From Geobacter sp. UBA2189 (GTDB lineage Bacteria > Desulfobacterota > Desulfuromonadia > Geobacterales > Pseudopelobacteraceae): a stretch of 56,876 nt of DNA. Every line of letters starts with the position of its first letter. The first letter of the stretch is position 1. Below, in pieces: positions 34,972-42,938 of the stretch. Under the pieces are notes generated by a model, which was given only the letters and a program-made list of their open reading frames with translations, had not been told where the DNA came from and did not search any database. Position numbers and translations under genes: made by a program. The stretch is taken from assembly GCA_002328035.1 (NCBI GenBank), contig DCVL01000017.1, positions 27,679 to 84,554 of the forward strand, read 5' to 3'.

Positions 34972-35739
34972 CTATCCAAAGCTCTTTACAAGAGATCCGA
35001 TGACAAGTCCCCATCCGTCAACCAGAACAAAAAGGAGGATCTTGAAAGGTAACGAGATCATAACTGGTGGCAGCATCATCATACCCATAGACATCAGAAC
35101 GGAAGCCACCACCATATCAACAACAATAAAGGGTATGTAGATTAAAAAACCGATCTGGAAGGCGGTTCGTAGCTCAGAGATCATAAATGCCGGAACAATA
35201 GTAAGTGTAGGAATTTCATCTGCATTTTTTGGACGTCCCTGTTTGGAAAGGCTTATAAAGAGAGCGAGATCTTTCTCGCGTGTTTGAGCAAGCATGAATT
35301 TTCTGACCGGTTTAACAGCTTTTTCAAATGCCTGTTCCTGACTGAGCGAACCTGATTTGTAAGGCTGGTAAGCTTCAACGTTAATCTGCTGCCAGACAGG
35401 TGTCATTATAAAAAATGTCAGAAAAAGTGACAACGCCAGAATAATCTGATTTGAAGGAGCGGATTGAGTTCCCATCGCTGTTCTGAGAAATGAGAGAACA
35501 ACCACGATGCGGGTAAACGATGTGGTCATAATCAGAAGGCTAGGGGCAAGAGAGAGAACCGTAAGAAGCAGGAAGATCTGTATAGTTGTGGCGACTTCGG
35601 TCGGTTTAGAGGCCGTGCCCACTCCGATATTAAGAGATGGCAATGGTACTGGAGCCGCGTAGGCAACGGTAGAACAGATAATGACCGCAACCAGCATTAA
35701 AGCGGTTATCCAGAAATGTTTGCTGTTACAGTGGGTCAT
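34972..35739 (-). CDS. fliP: Flagellar export gate protein FliP
   Basis: 255 aa from the ATG at 35739 (GGAA upstream); an in-frame TTG at 35751 is an alternative adding four residues. A cleavable signal peptide is visible (about 1-28, ending STVAYA), as in other FliP proteins, then membrane segments with the family motifs MTTSFTRIVVVLSFLR and IPFIVVDMVVASVLMSMGM. FliP is the main subunit of the export channel. It lies 12 bp from fliQ. Confidence 0.95.
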   Translation of the reverse strand: MTHCNSKHFWITALMLVAVIICSTVAYAAPVPLPSLNIGVGTASKPTEVATTIQIFLLLTVLSLAPSLLIMTTSFTRIVVVLSFLRTAMGTQSAPSNQIILALSLFLTFFIMTPVWQQINVEAYQPYKSGSLSQEQAFEKAVKPVRKFMLAQTREKDLALFISLSKQGRPKNADEIPTLTIVPAFMISELRTAFQIGFLIYIPFIVVDMVVASVLMSMGMMMLPPVMISLPFKILLFVLVDGWGLVIGSLVKSFG

Positions 35740-35769
35740 TTGCTGTTCCAAACTAATCGATCCTGTAGA

Positions 35770-36195
35770 TCAGTTACGTGAAATCGCTCGTTTGAGTAGA
35801 TCGATGAAATCAGACTTTTTAGAAGGTGTATCATCAATTATCTCAATTTCTTCAAGCATATCTATCTGCTTTATAAGGGATAACTGTTCACCGGAACTTG
35901 ATAACAAGAGGTACTCACCATTTATTTCTATCAGTATAAGTGCTTTGCGTGAACCCATCGGGCGAACTTCAAGGACTCTTATATGCTGACCGCCTGGACG
36001 GATGGCAGGTAACTTACGCATCAAGCGGGTTGAAATATAATAGGTAAGCAGAATTAATCCGATTACAAGAAAGAGGGCGGCCAACATCTGAAAAAAACTG
36101 GCAAGAAAGCTAAAACTGCTTCCGCCGGGTTGACTTTCAGCTCCCTGTGCAACTGCTGGCAGCAGTACCAGAGAGAGGAGAAGCCGGTTTGTCAC
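35770..36195 (-). CDS. fliO: Flagellar export accessory protein FliO
   Basis: 141 aa, starting at GTG 36195 whose last bases form the fliN stop (GTGA, 4-bp overlap). A signal/anchor helix (about 4-18), a second hydrophobic helix (about 30-52, MLAALFLVIGLILLTYYI) and a cytoplasmic domain with VLEVRPMGSRKALILIEINGE fit FliO, which helps FliP assemble in the membrane. Divergent family, but position between fliN and fliP is decisive. Confidence 0.9.
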   Translation of the reverse strand: MTNRLLLSLVLLPAVAQGAESQPGGSSFSFLASFFQMLAALFLVIGLILLTYYISTRLMRKLPAIRPGGQHIRVLEVRPMGSRKALILIEINGEYLLLSSSGEQLSLIKQIDMLEEIEIIDDTPSKKSDFIDLLKRAISRN

Positions 36196-36491
36196 AAAAT
36201 CTTCTCCACTCGTTCGTTTGGACTGACTATATCAACAAGCCGGACACCAAACTTCTCATTGACAACAACAGCCTCGCCCCTTGCAACAAGTTTGGAATTT
36301 ACAAAAATATCAAGAGGTTCACCTGCCAGCTTTGTAAGCTCAACTACCGCTCCCTGGTTAAGTTGCAGAATATCCTTTACCAGGAGTTTTGTCCTTCCAA
36401 GCTCTACCGTTACCTGGAGCGGTATATCAAGTATGAATTCAAGATTTTTACGTTCCTGTTCAGCTTCTGATGAATCATGCTTGTCGTTCAC
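36192..36491 (-). CDS. fliN: Flagellar motor switch protein FliN
   Basis: 99 aa from GTG 36491 with AAGGGG seven bases upstream; a longer in-frame form would overlap fliM much further and has no ribosome site. The SpoA domain (about 22-95) reads LEFILDIPLQVTVELGRTK and then LDIFVNSKLVARGEAVVVN, ending FGVRLVDI. FliN forms the base of the C ring. It overlaps fliM by 17 bp and fliO by 4 bp, which fits tightly coupled production of switch parts. Confidence 0.94.
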   Translation of the reverse strand: MNDKHDSSEAEQERKNLEFILDIPLQVTVELGRTKLLVKDILQLNQGAVVELTKLAGEPLDIFVNSKLVARGEAVVVNEKFGVRLVDIVSPNERVEKIL

Positions 36492-37470
36492 TTTTTTTCC
36501 CCTTGTTGGACGGGATATCACTAATCTGTAGTGCTTTATTACCATGTCTTATCCCTGGAATACCCAGGTATTTTGGAACCCCTTCGACCTTTACCAAAAG
36601 TTCACTTGTGCATGGTTTGTCCAGCATTATAGTGTCACCAACCTCCAGATCCAGAAGTTCTCTTAATGATATCATTGAATTGCCCAGTTCAACGGCCAGC
36701 TCCAGCGGTGCATCAAGAATCTCTGAAGATAGACGGAAAGACCACTGAGGGTCAATCGCCATAAGGTCAAACTGCATCCCCTCTTTCAGTTTGTCCCTTA
36801 TAGGTTCTATTGTCATAATCGGCACAACAAAAGTCATTGTGCCGACAGTCTCTTCAATATGCACCTTGAGGGTCATTGTAACAACCTGATACTCGGGAGG
36901 TACGATTGTTACGAGTCTCGGGTTCATCTCCATACGTAATATATTTAACTTGGCAGGATACAAGGGCGCCCAGGCCTTCTCGAGATCGGCCATTACATCA
37001 GCTAATACCATCTCAACCAGTCTGAGTTCCAGGTTTGTAAAAAGACGATTGAGTGTAAGTGAGTTTCTGCTGGTTCCTCCCAAAACACTATCTACAATGG
37101 CAAAGGCCAGAGTACTGTCCATAGTAAGAAGGGCTGCGCCCTTAAGTGGATCAAGCTTGAAAATGGCCATGCAGACGGGCGATGGGAGTGTTTGCAGAAA
37201 GTCGTCAAACTTGTAAGAACGCGCTCCAACCTTTTTGATCTCAACTACCTTGCGAAGGCGGTTTGAAAGTGTAATCCTGTTATAGCGGATATATCCATCA
37301 TAGACTATATCCAGGTTTGGTACAAAACCACGATAAGCTTCGGTATTAAAGAGATCGTACTTGACTGCCGTTTCATCAGCCTTGGAAAGCTCCTTCTCAG
37401 GCTCAATCCGACCGTCAAAAACTGCATTCAGCAGCGCTTCAATTTCTGCTTTGGTGAGGATCTTCTCCAT
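36475..37470 (-). CDS. fliM: Flagellar motor switch protein FliM
   Basis: 331 aa. The N-terminal CheY-binding peptide is present (LTKAEIEALLNAV, about 5-17), followed by the CheC-like middle domain (about 45-235) and the C-terminal SpoA domain (about 250-320). FliM is the C-ring subunit that receives phosphorylated CheY, and its intact CheY-binding peptide suggests the motor is steered by chemotaxis signals, possibly by the CheY encoded at 52875-53243. It follows fliL by 23 bp. Confidence 0.96.
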   Translation of the reverse strand: MEKILTKAEIEALLNAVFDGRIEPEKELSKADETAVKYDLFNTEAYRGFVPNLDIVYDGYIRYNRITLSNRLRKVVEIKKVGARSYKFDDFLQTLPSPVCMAIFKLDPLKGAALLTMDSTLAFAIVDSVLGGTSRNSLTLNRLFTNLELRLVEMVLADVMADLEKAWAPLYPAKLNILRMEMNPRLVTIVPPEYQVVTMTLKVHIEETVGTMTFVVPIMTIEPIRDKLKEGMQFDLMAIDPQWSFRLSSEILDAPLELAVELGNSMISLRELLDLEVGDTIMLDKPCTSELLVKVEGVPKYLGIPGIRHGNKALQISDIPSNKGKKSERQA

Positions 37471-37493
37471 TTATATCCAGACAGTCCGATTGG

Positions 37494-38033
37494 CTATTGG
37501 ACAACAAAATCAGTGAAATAAACCTTGGTTACCTTACCCTGGGCTACAATCTTGCTGATCGCTGTCAGAATCTCTTCCCGTAGCTGGTTTTTCCCCTGAA
37601 CATCCTGCACCTCCTGAAGCGTCTTTGTTGTAAGAACCACCAGAATGGCATCGCGGATTGGGGCAAGTCGTCCCTCAAGCTCTTGTTTGATTGCAGGATT
37701 GGCCATATCCAGCTCAACCTTTACCTTGAGATAACGAAGATCCTGGCCATCATAGATATTTACTATAAACGGTTCGAGCGGAAAAATTGTGGTTGCACCA
37801 GCAGCACCATGAGCATCACCAGTCGGCGCAGCGCCATGGCCTCCGTCAGCAGTAGCAGGGGCGCCGTGGGGGTCAGCCCCCTCTTTTTTCTTGTCCCCTT
37901 TGCCCATCATCATAAATACTACAACACCAGCGATGACAAGCACCGCTACTGCTGCGCCAATAATGATAAAAAGCTTTTTCTTGCTCCCGCCTTCTGCAGG
38001 GGCTTCAGTTGCTGCCTGCTCTTCTTTCGCCAT
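37494..38033 (-). CDS. fliL: Flagellar basal-body protein FliL
   Basis: 179 aa: short cytoplasmic N-terminus, one transmembrane helix (about 20-45, LFIIIGAAVAVLVIAGVVVF), a low-complexity periplasmic linker rich in His-Gly-Ala (about 55-80) and the stomatin-like FliL domain (about 85-179, PFIVNIYDGQDLRYLKVKVELD). FliL surrounds and supports the stators. GGAGGAACAA precedes the ATG. It heads the fliLMNOPQR-flhB block and is separated from flgE by 189 bp that hold a hairpin and a candidate promoter. Confidence 0.94.
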   Translation of the reverse strand: MAKEEQAATEAPAEGGSKKKLFIIIGAAVAVLVIAGVVVFMMMGKGDKKKEGADPHGAPATADGGHGAAPTGDAHGAAGATTIFPLEPFIVNIYDGQDLRYLKVKVELDMANPAIKQELEGRLAPIRDAILVVLTTKTLQEVQDVQGKNQLREEILTAISKIVAQGKVTKVYFTDFVVQ

Positions 38034-38062
38034 TTGTTCCTCCGGTGTATGCCACTGGATTT

Positions 38063-38091
38063 CTTATATAAAAAAATACTACTCTTTGTAA
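38063..38091 (-). promoter_or_regulatory. Candidate sigma-70-type promoter of fliL
   Basis: On the minus strand TTACAA (38086-38091) and TATAAG (38063-38068) are separated by exactly 17 bases and lie about 30-58 bases before the fliL start. The -10 matches five of six consensus bases, the -35 only three of six, in AT-rich DNA. No sigma-54 or sigma-28 box was seen in this gap. Confidence 0.3.
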
Positions 38092-38154
38092 AACGAAAAA
38101 CAGCTTTTTGCAATCACTTGGATTATTTATTGATTCTTTTCCAAGACAACTGCG

Positions 38155-38191
38155 CCCCCGTCCACCTGTAAACAAAACAGGTGAAGGGGGG
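38155..38191 (-). terminator. Strong hairpin after flgE (attenuator, terminator or RNA-stability element)
   Basis: On the minus strand a GC-rich stem of 14 pairs (one C-C mismatch, one G-T) formed by CCCCC..CACCTG and CAGGTG..GGGGG encloses a 9-base loop, starting about 30 bases after the flgE stop. No T-run follows, so it is a poor intrinsic terminator; it may slow 3' decay of flgE mRNA or attenuate reading into fliL. Confidence 0.5.
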
Positions 38192-38222
38192 CTGAGTCAG
38201 GTTATGCAGGCGTCAGAAACGC

Positions 38223-39113
38223 TTAACGCTTGAGATTGAGAACTTCCTGAGTCATCTCGTCAGCCGTTGTAATTGTCTTCGAGTTTGCTGAATACGCACG
38301 TTGGGTCAGTATCATCTTAACAAACTGAGCCGCCATATCAACGTTGCTCTGCTCAAGTGAGTTGGAAAAGATCTTGCTGTTATTTCCGTTTGCCCTGCCT
38401 ATGGTTGGTGTACCTGATGTCGGGGTTGATTTGAACAGGTTACCCCCCTCTTTGGAGAGTGCTGGAGGGTTGTTTACTGTGCCATAACCAACTTTTTTGA
38501 GCTGGGCATCAGTAGGATCGTCATCAACCGTGCCGTTTCCTGTGTAGTAACCGGTTCTTGGCGCACCTGTTGCGTCTGCATAAAGACATACAATGGTGCC
38601 ATTGTTTTCGACACTGGTGATCTTCTGCAATGTAAATGTAGCGGCACCTGTAAAAGTCTGAGGGATCATTATGGGCAAGCCGTCCTCATCAAGAACCTTG
38701 TATCCGGTTGGTGTCTGTAATGGCAATGGATCCCCTGCTGTTGCTTCTGCGCCAAGGCGAAAGGTTCCTGCTCTTGTGTAATAGGCATTTTCTGGATCCA
38801 CCGCAGTTCCAGCAACAGCTGCCGGTGTTCCGAGTGCAAAGAAGCCTTCTCCCTGAATAGCCAAGTCTGTAACTACCTCGGTGCTCTCAAATGCTCCCTG
38901 ACCCATGACGGTGTCAATCTTCTGGATCTGGGTGCCACGACCCAACTGCGAGCCGTTACCCACATCAACGTACATCATGTCGGCAAAAAGCATACGATTG
39001 TACTTAAAACCAACTGTGTTTACGTTTGCCAGGTTGTTACCTACTACGTTAATACCCTCAGCATTAGCCAAAAGTCCGGATACACCGGAAAACATTGCGG
39101 ATGTGATACTCAT
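38223..39113 (-). CDS. flgE: Flagellar hook protein FlgE (short form)
   Basis: 296 aa from the ATG at 39113, with AGGAGG seven bases upstream; a longer in-frame form at 39176 would add 21 atypical basic residues. The N-terminal MSITSAMFSGVSGLLANAEG and GNNLANVNTVGFKYNR motifs and the C-terminal MILTQRAYSANSKTITTADE motif are those of the hook/rod family. Place after flgD favours the hook protein. The length is nearer to FlgE of Bacillus (about 264) than Salmonella (about 403), so the outer D2 domain is small. It could be mistaken for FlgF/FlgG, but both are encoded elsewhere in the window. Confidence 0.85.
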   Translation of the reverse strand: MSITSAMFSGVSGLLANAEGINVVGNNLANVNTVGFKYNRMLFADMMYVDVGNGSQLGRGTQIQKIDTVMGQGAFESTEVVTDLAIQGEGFFALGTPAAVAGTAVDPENAYYTRAGTFRLGAEATAGDPLPLQTPTGYKVLDEDGLPIMIPQTFTGAATFTLQKITSVENNGTIVCLYADATGAPRTGYYTGNGTVDDDPTDAQLKKVGYGTVNNPPALSKEGGNLFKSTPTSGTPTIGRANGNNSKIFSNSLEQSNVDMAAQFVKMILTQRAYSANSKTITTADEMTQEVLNLKR

Positions 39114-39135
39114 TTTGTTGCCTCCTGTTCTCGGT

Positions 39136-39163
39136 GGAGTTGCGTCAATCGGTCGGCAACTCC
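39136..39163 (-). promoter_or_regulatory. Hairpin just upstream of the flgE ribosome-binding site
   Basis: A perfect 8-bp stem (39136-39143 with 39156-39163, GGAGTTGC/GCAACTCC) and 12-base loop end 22 bases before the flgE ATG, next to AGGAGG. It probably forms in the mRNA. Such a 5' hairpin can protect a processed transcript; no function is proven here. Confidence 0.45.
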
Positions 39164-39199
39164 GGGGCTTCCTCAAGAGGACCAGCCCTGTTGAATTGA

Positions 39200-39580
39200 T
39201 TAGATAACTACTGCAGAATCGATATTTGTAAAGATATTTCCCTTCATCTGGCTGCGATCCATCGCCGTCACAACCGTACGGTTTTTAACGCTTACCACAA
39301 GTGCTGCATCTCCCATCATTACCAGCGACTCTTTTCCGCCTTTTTGAGCTACGCTGTTGACCGCCCCCTCAAGCTGCTGAATCTGTTCATTGCTGAATGA
39401 TATATTGCGCGACCTGAGCCGTTCCTGTGCATGTTGTGAAAACTTGACACCTTCAGCCTTTTCCAGAATCTTGGAAAAAGGAGAATCCTTGGTAGCTGTT
39501 ATAGTCTGGTTACTTGTCTGTGCAGACTTTCCTGCCGGCTGAACCGGATTAGGGAAATAAATCTGATCAATGCTTGTCAT
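39200..39580 (-). CDS. Small flagellar operon protein (TIGR02530-type)
   Basis: 126 aa, matching by pattern the conserved but uncharacterised flagellar operon protein found between flgD and flgE in many bacteria. Characteristic strings are FSQHAQERLRSRNISF (about 47-62) and ALVVSVKNRTVVTAMDRS (about 93-110), ending in NIFTNIDSAVVI. There is no signal peptide or membrane helix. It overlaps the end of flgD by 4 bp (ATGA). A role in hook assembly or export is inferred from position only. Confidence 0.85.
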   Translation of the reverse strand: MTSIDQIYFPNPVQPAGKSAQTSNQTITATKDSPFSKILEKAEGVKFSQHAQERLRSRNISFSNEQIQQLEGAVNSVAQKGGKESLVMMGDAALVVSVKNRTVVTAMDRSQMKGNIFTNIDSAVVI

Positions 39581-40245
39581 GACTGTTTGACGGCTGTTAC
39601 ATCCGCAAATGGAACCGAAACCGCTCCTATTGTCACATATGCTGTGCCGTTATCGAATCTTATACCGTCAGCAACCCCAGTTGTGTATGTGGTGGCTGTC
39701 TGAACATCCCCCGTGGCATCGGTGCCGCTGATTGCAAAGCTATAGGCTCCGCTTGTCAGAGTATTTCCCTGTCCATCGGTGCCGTCCCACTGATACGTTC
39801 CTTTTCCTGAAGCTACGGAACCCAGATCCACGACTTTAACAGCTTGTCCTGATCCGTTGTAAATAGTCAGTGTTGTATCTGTCGTAGAGGCAGGCATCTG
39901 ATAGGTCAGGGAAGCCGGATTTGTACCGTCGAAAACGGCTTGATTCCCCAGTGCCGTCACTTCCTTTCCTATGAGTGAAACGGATGTCATCGCAAGGCTG
40001 TTGTCCTGAGCTGTCAGGAGTTTTTCGAGGGCTGCAGTGCTGTTATATGACTGTTCAACCTGCGTGAGCTGAGCCAGTTGAGTCAGAAATTCTGATGAAT
40101 CCTGAGGGTTTAAAGGATCCTGATTTTGCAGTTGAGCGATGAACAACTGCAAAAAATCATCCTTGTTCATCCCTATCTCAGATTTCATGGCATCTGCCGC
40201 ATAAGTTGACGTTGTGGCGGTCGTACCTGTAATAGTTGTGCTCAT
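39577..40245 (-). CDS. flgD: Hook assembly scaffold protein FlgD
   Basis: 222 aa. The N-terminal part carries the FlgD signature KDDFLQLFIAQLQNQDPLNP (about 28-47) and the C-terminal half an Ig/Tudor-like scaffold domain (QAVKVVDLGSVASGKGTYQW, then GNTLTSGAYSFAISG). FlgD caps the growing hook and is exported by the type III apparatus. AAAGGAGG lies upstream of the ATG. It directly follows fliK, as in many operons. Confidence 0.94.
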   Translation of the reverse strand: MSTTITGTTATTSTYAADAMKSEIGMNKDDFLQLFIAQLQNQDPLNPQDSSEFLTQLAQLTQVEQSYNSTAALEKLLTAQDNSLAMTSVSLIGKEVTALGNQAVFDGTNPASLTYQMPASTTDTTLTIYNGSGQAVKVVDLGSVASGKGTYQWDGTDGQGNTLTSGAYSFAISGTDATGDVQTATTYTTGVADGIRFDNGTAYVTIGAVSVPFADVTAVKQS

Positions 40246-40266
40246 TTGTCCATTTACCTCCTTTCT

Positions 40267-41841
40267 CTAAAATCTTACATCTATAGTTGATTGATACTGA
40301 GGTGCAAAATAACGTACAGGAGATTCAAAATCAGTGCCGAGATTTGCAACCCGTGTCTTGTTCTGCAATTGCTGATTTCTGTTCTGTTCTGTGGATGCCT
40401 GATGCCATTCACCACCTGACTGCTGTGGAAGGTTGCCGCTGTTGCTGGTTGTAACAGTAAAAGAATCCATCTGAATATTCTGGCGTGACAAGGTTTCTTT
40501 CAGGCTGTCAGACTGCTGAAGCAGAGCCTCCCTTGCGCCACGGTTCTCAGTAACTATTTCGAGTTTTAATCGTTGATCTTCCATCCTCATGTTTAACTGT
40601 ATATTGCCCAGGTTTTCAGGAGACAGCTTGAAGGATATCTGATCAGTCCCCTGCTTGAACTCGTGTGTAACGAGTCTTTCCGAGACCTGTCGTCCAATCT
40701 GCTCCGGAACAATTGTTTCCGTCGCTAGAGCCGTTTTAAGTGGATCTGAACTCATTGAACGAGCTGTAGTGTGAGGATTAAGTTGCTGCTGTTCTGTAGA
40801 TAAAGAAAATAATTTTGTCTTTTCAGCAGATATTTCAGGGCTGGCAATTTCAGGATTTACAGAAACAGATTTCATTGATTTATCCATCATCTGCGAACCC
40901 TGTCTTCCTGAATCAGAAGAGAGATCTTCCTTACCTGTGGTGTCTGCAGCAGATATCATCATATCTGTCGGTTGTGCAAACCTGATAACATTCTGGGATG
41001 CGTTGCCACTGTTTTTTGTAACAGATGATAATTCCTGTGGTAAAGGTTCTGTTTGAAGAATCTGCTGAATCTCAGACTGATCTCCCGAAGCTAGTTTAAT
41101 CTGTGCTGAATCAGGCTGTCTTGTTGATAAAACATCCTGATTATTGCTTGTCTGCCGTGAACTATCTTCTGCTTTAAGAGGAGCAAGAGAAGCCGGTGAC
41201 GATTGCTTAAAGTTTTCCGGTAATTGCTGCTTTGCTGGTTCAGGCAGAGTCTTTGTAAGCAGTATTTCTGAATCAGTATTTTCCTTCTTTTGTTGAACGG
41301 TTTCAGCTACAGAACTATCCGGTTTCATTTCCGTTGCCTGTAATGATGATACTGCATTTATAGGCGATAATTCTGTGTTTGAAATGCAAGTTGTGATATC
41401 CGGCTCTTGCTGGGTTTCCTGCAAGCCTGGCATTGCTTGAAGAACCATTATCTGGGGCTGTTGCAATGCTGGTATTGCTTGAACAGGCATCGTCTGGGGC
41501 TGTTGCAATACAGGCATTGCCTGGAGTGCCATCATCTGTGCCTGTATAAGCTCCAGATTGTTCTTGTCGATAATTGCTGCTTCGGGGACTGGAATATTCG
41601 GTACGTTTTCTGCTAAGCTGTCCGATAGATTTGCATCAAGCCATCCATCAACTTTTAGATCGCCGGATGGTAACGGAGTTACCTGTGGTTCTTGTGCCTC
41701 AAAAGCCAGTATCGTATCTGCCAGCATGCTGCCAAAGGCATCAGATGCGAACCCTGAAGCCTTTGAGTCGAGAATGCTTGCTGCCAGAATCTCTGTGCCA
41801 GCAAGGGATGTTGGCATGTTCATGATCGGTGCTGAATCCAT
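40267..41841 (-). CDS. fliK: Hook-length control protein FliK
   Basis: 524 aa, Gln/Ser-rich and low in complexity over most of its length, with the conserved Flg_hook C-terminal domain at about 395-475 (ISFKLSPENLGNIQLNMRM, then LKLEIVTENRGAREALL). It acts as a molecular ruler that measures the hook and tells FlhB to switch substrate. Near residues 99-140 three 14-residue repeats of the type xxLQAMPxLQQPQx occur, encoded by a 42-bp tandem repeat. AAAGGAGGTG precedes the ATG, and a sigma-28-like -10 box sits about 55 bases upstream. Assignment rests on the C-terminal domain and on position. Confidence 0.92.
   Translation of the reverse strand: MDSAPIMNMPTSLAGTEILAASILDSKASGFASDAFGSMLADTILAFEAQEPQVTPLPSGDLKVDGWLDANLSDSLAENVPNIPVPEAAIIDKNNLELIQAQMMALQAMPVLQQPQTMPVQAIPALQQPQIMVLQAMPGLQETQQEPDITTCISNTELSPINAVSSLQATEMKPDSSVAETVQQKKENTDSEILLTKTLPEPAKQQLPENFKQSSPASLAPLKAEDSSRQTSNNQDVLSTRQPDSAQIKLASGDQSEIQQILQTEPLPQELSSVTKNSGNASQNVIRFAQPTDMMISAADTTGKEDLSSDSGRQGSQMMDKSMKSVSVNPEIASPEISAEKTKLFSLSTEQQQLNPHTTARSMSSDPLKTALATETIVPEQIGRQVSERLVTHEFKQGTDQISFKLSPENLGNIQLNMRMEDQRLKLEIVTENRGAREALLQQSDSLKETLSRQNIQMDSFTVTTSNSGNLPQQSGGEWHQASTEQNRNQQLQNKTRVANLGTDFESPVRYFAPQYQSTIDVRF
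41421..41546 (-). repeat. 42-bp tandem repeat (three copies) in fliK
   Basis: Three imperfect units at 41421-41462, 41463-41504 and 41505-41546, each in frame (14 codons). Copies 1 and 2 differ at only a few bases; copy 3 is more diverged. Gain or loss of a unit would keep the reading frame and lengthen or shorten the FliK ruler by 14 residues. Confidence 0.75.
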
Positions 41842-41893
41842 TTTTTCACCTCCTTTCTGTCAAGTGTATAAAGTAACGGTACCTTTACGATTC

Positions 41894-41921
41894 TTATCGG
41901 CAGAAAAGGCAGGGTGATTGA
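41894..41921 (-). promoter_or_regulatory. Candidate sigma-28 promoter of fliK
   Basis: On the minus strand the -10 octamer GCCGATAA (41894-41901) is a perfect match to the FliA consensus. The expected TAAA at -35 is replaced by TCAA (41918-41921) at a 16-base spacing, overlapping the stop end of the upstream gene. The start would lie about 45 bases before the fliK ATG, in the 80-bp gap. The -10 is convincing, the -35 weak. Confidence 0.5.
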
Positions 41922-42479
41922 CTATTTTCCTCCGCGAGCATTCAGGTTTTCATTAACCCATCGGATTGTTCTTGGCTGGTTCAGGTTAGGCACCAGTTTG
42001 GCTACGGTTTTTGTATCAAGGCGGTTAAGCAAAAGTTTGACTTCATCCTCTTGCATCTTGTCCAGGAGTTCTGCTGACTGCTCAGCTTTCATTGTTTTGA
42101 AAAGTTTGACCATCTTGGTGACTCGCTCACTTTGCGCCTGTTTACGCCGTTCTTCCTCAAGTTTGAGCATTTCTGCATAGTTTTTTTTTGTTTCCTCAAA
42201 GGCCTTTAACTGCGCATCGATCTTCGCTCCGAGTTTTTTAAGTTCTTCCTCTTTTGCAGCCAAAGCAGCTTCTTTTTCTGTAAGCTGCTGCCTTCTGGCA
42301 TCCTGGATAGCCCATTCTTCACGTGCAGTTCTCGTCATTGGAGGCTGCTCTCCCTGTGGAGATGTTCCAGATGTCGTTTTGGCAGGTTCAGTTGTCCCTT
42401 GTGATGCAGTAAGAGCCACTGTTGCAAAGGTACCCAGAGCGATTGCCATTATTATGATTGCAATCCAGTGTCTATTCAA
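41922..42479 (-). CDS. MotE-like flagellar protein (MgtE N-domain-like)
   Basis: 185 aa starting at TTG 42479: GGCAGGAG lies eight bases upstream, five bases after the fliJ stop, and a membrane anchor follows directly (NRHWIAIIIMAIALGTFATVAL). The in-frame ATG at 42521 would lie inside fliJ. Next come a coiled coil (about 60-125) and a C-terminal MgtE-N/MotE-like helical domain (KMVKLFKTMKAEQSAELLDKM, then RTIRWVNENL). Proteins of this type often follow fliJ; in rhizobia MotE is a chaperone for the stator-associated protein MotC. A periplasmic role in motor or hook assembly is likely but not proven. Confidence 0.78.
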   Translation of the reverse strand: MNRHWIAIIIMAIALGTFATVALTASQGTTEPAKTTSGTSPQGEQPPMTRTAREEWAIQDARRQQLTEKEAALAAKEEELKKLGAKIDAQLKAFEETKKNYAEMLKLEEERRKQAQSERVTKMVKLFKTMKAEQSAELLDKMQEDEVKLLLNRLDTKTVAKLVPNLNQPRTIRWVNENLNARGGK

Positions 42480-42483
42480 TTTT

Positions 42484-42927
42484 CTACTCCTGCCCCTTTT
42501 TTTGTGTTGATATTTCGTCAAGGAGCAGGCCTTCCTTGTGAGCCATCTCCCGCCTGAACAGCTCTTCCTGTTTTTCTTTTAAACGTTCCATAACCTTTTT
42601 CTCTTTTGTTGCCTGAATCAATTCATCTCTTTTATCTTCAAGCACCCTGTCAAGAGCCTCTATAGTTTTCTGATGTTCCTTGATCTCATCTCGCTTGCGG
42701 GCAAAAAAATCCGAATAAAGTTGCATTTCATCTATCGAGTCTATCTGCTGTTGTCTGGATATGAAGTCTCTGGCAAGTTTTTCCGCATCCTTTTTTTCCT
42801 TTTCAAGCAGATCACAGGCCGTATCCAACGAGATTTTGGCAGTAGCAAAATCCTGTTTTTTAAGCTTTTCAAGTTCTGTCCTATAGCTAAGAACCTGGTG
42901 CATCTCAAAGCGCTTCTTTACGGCCAT
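42484..42927 (-). CDS. fliJ: Flagellar export protein FliJ
   Basis: 147 aa, one long charged coiled coil (FEMHQVLSYRTELEKLKKQDF near the start, many Lys/Glu), which is the FliJ pattern. FliJ forms the stalk of the FliI hexamer and couples it to FlhA. It is poorly conserved, so position after fliI is the main support. It starts 12 bases after fliI. Confidence 0.9.
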   Translation of the reverse strand: MAVKKRFEMHQVLSYRTELEKLKKQDFATAKISLDTACDLLEKEKKDAEKLARDFISRQQQIDSIDEMQLYSDFFARKRDEIKEHQKTIEALDRVLEDKRDELIQATKEKKVMERLKEKQEELFRREMAHKEGLLLDEISTQKKGQE

Positions 42928-42938
42928 GTTAAAACCTC

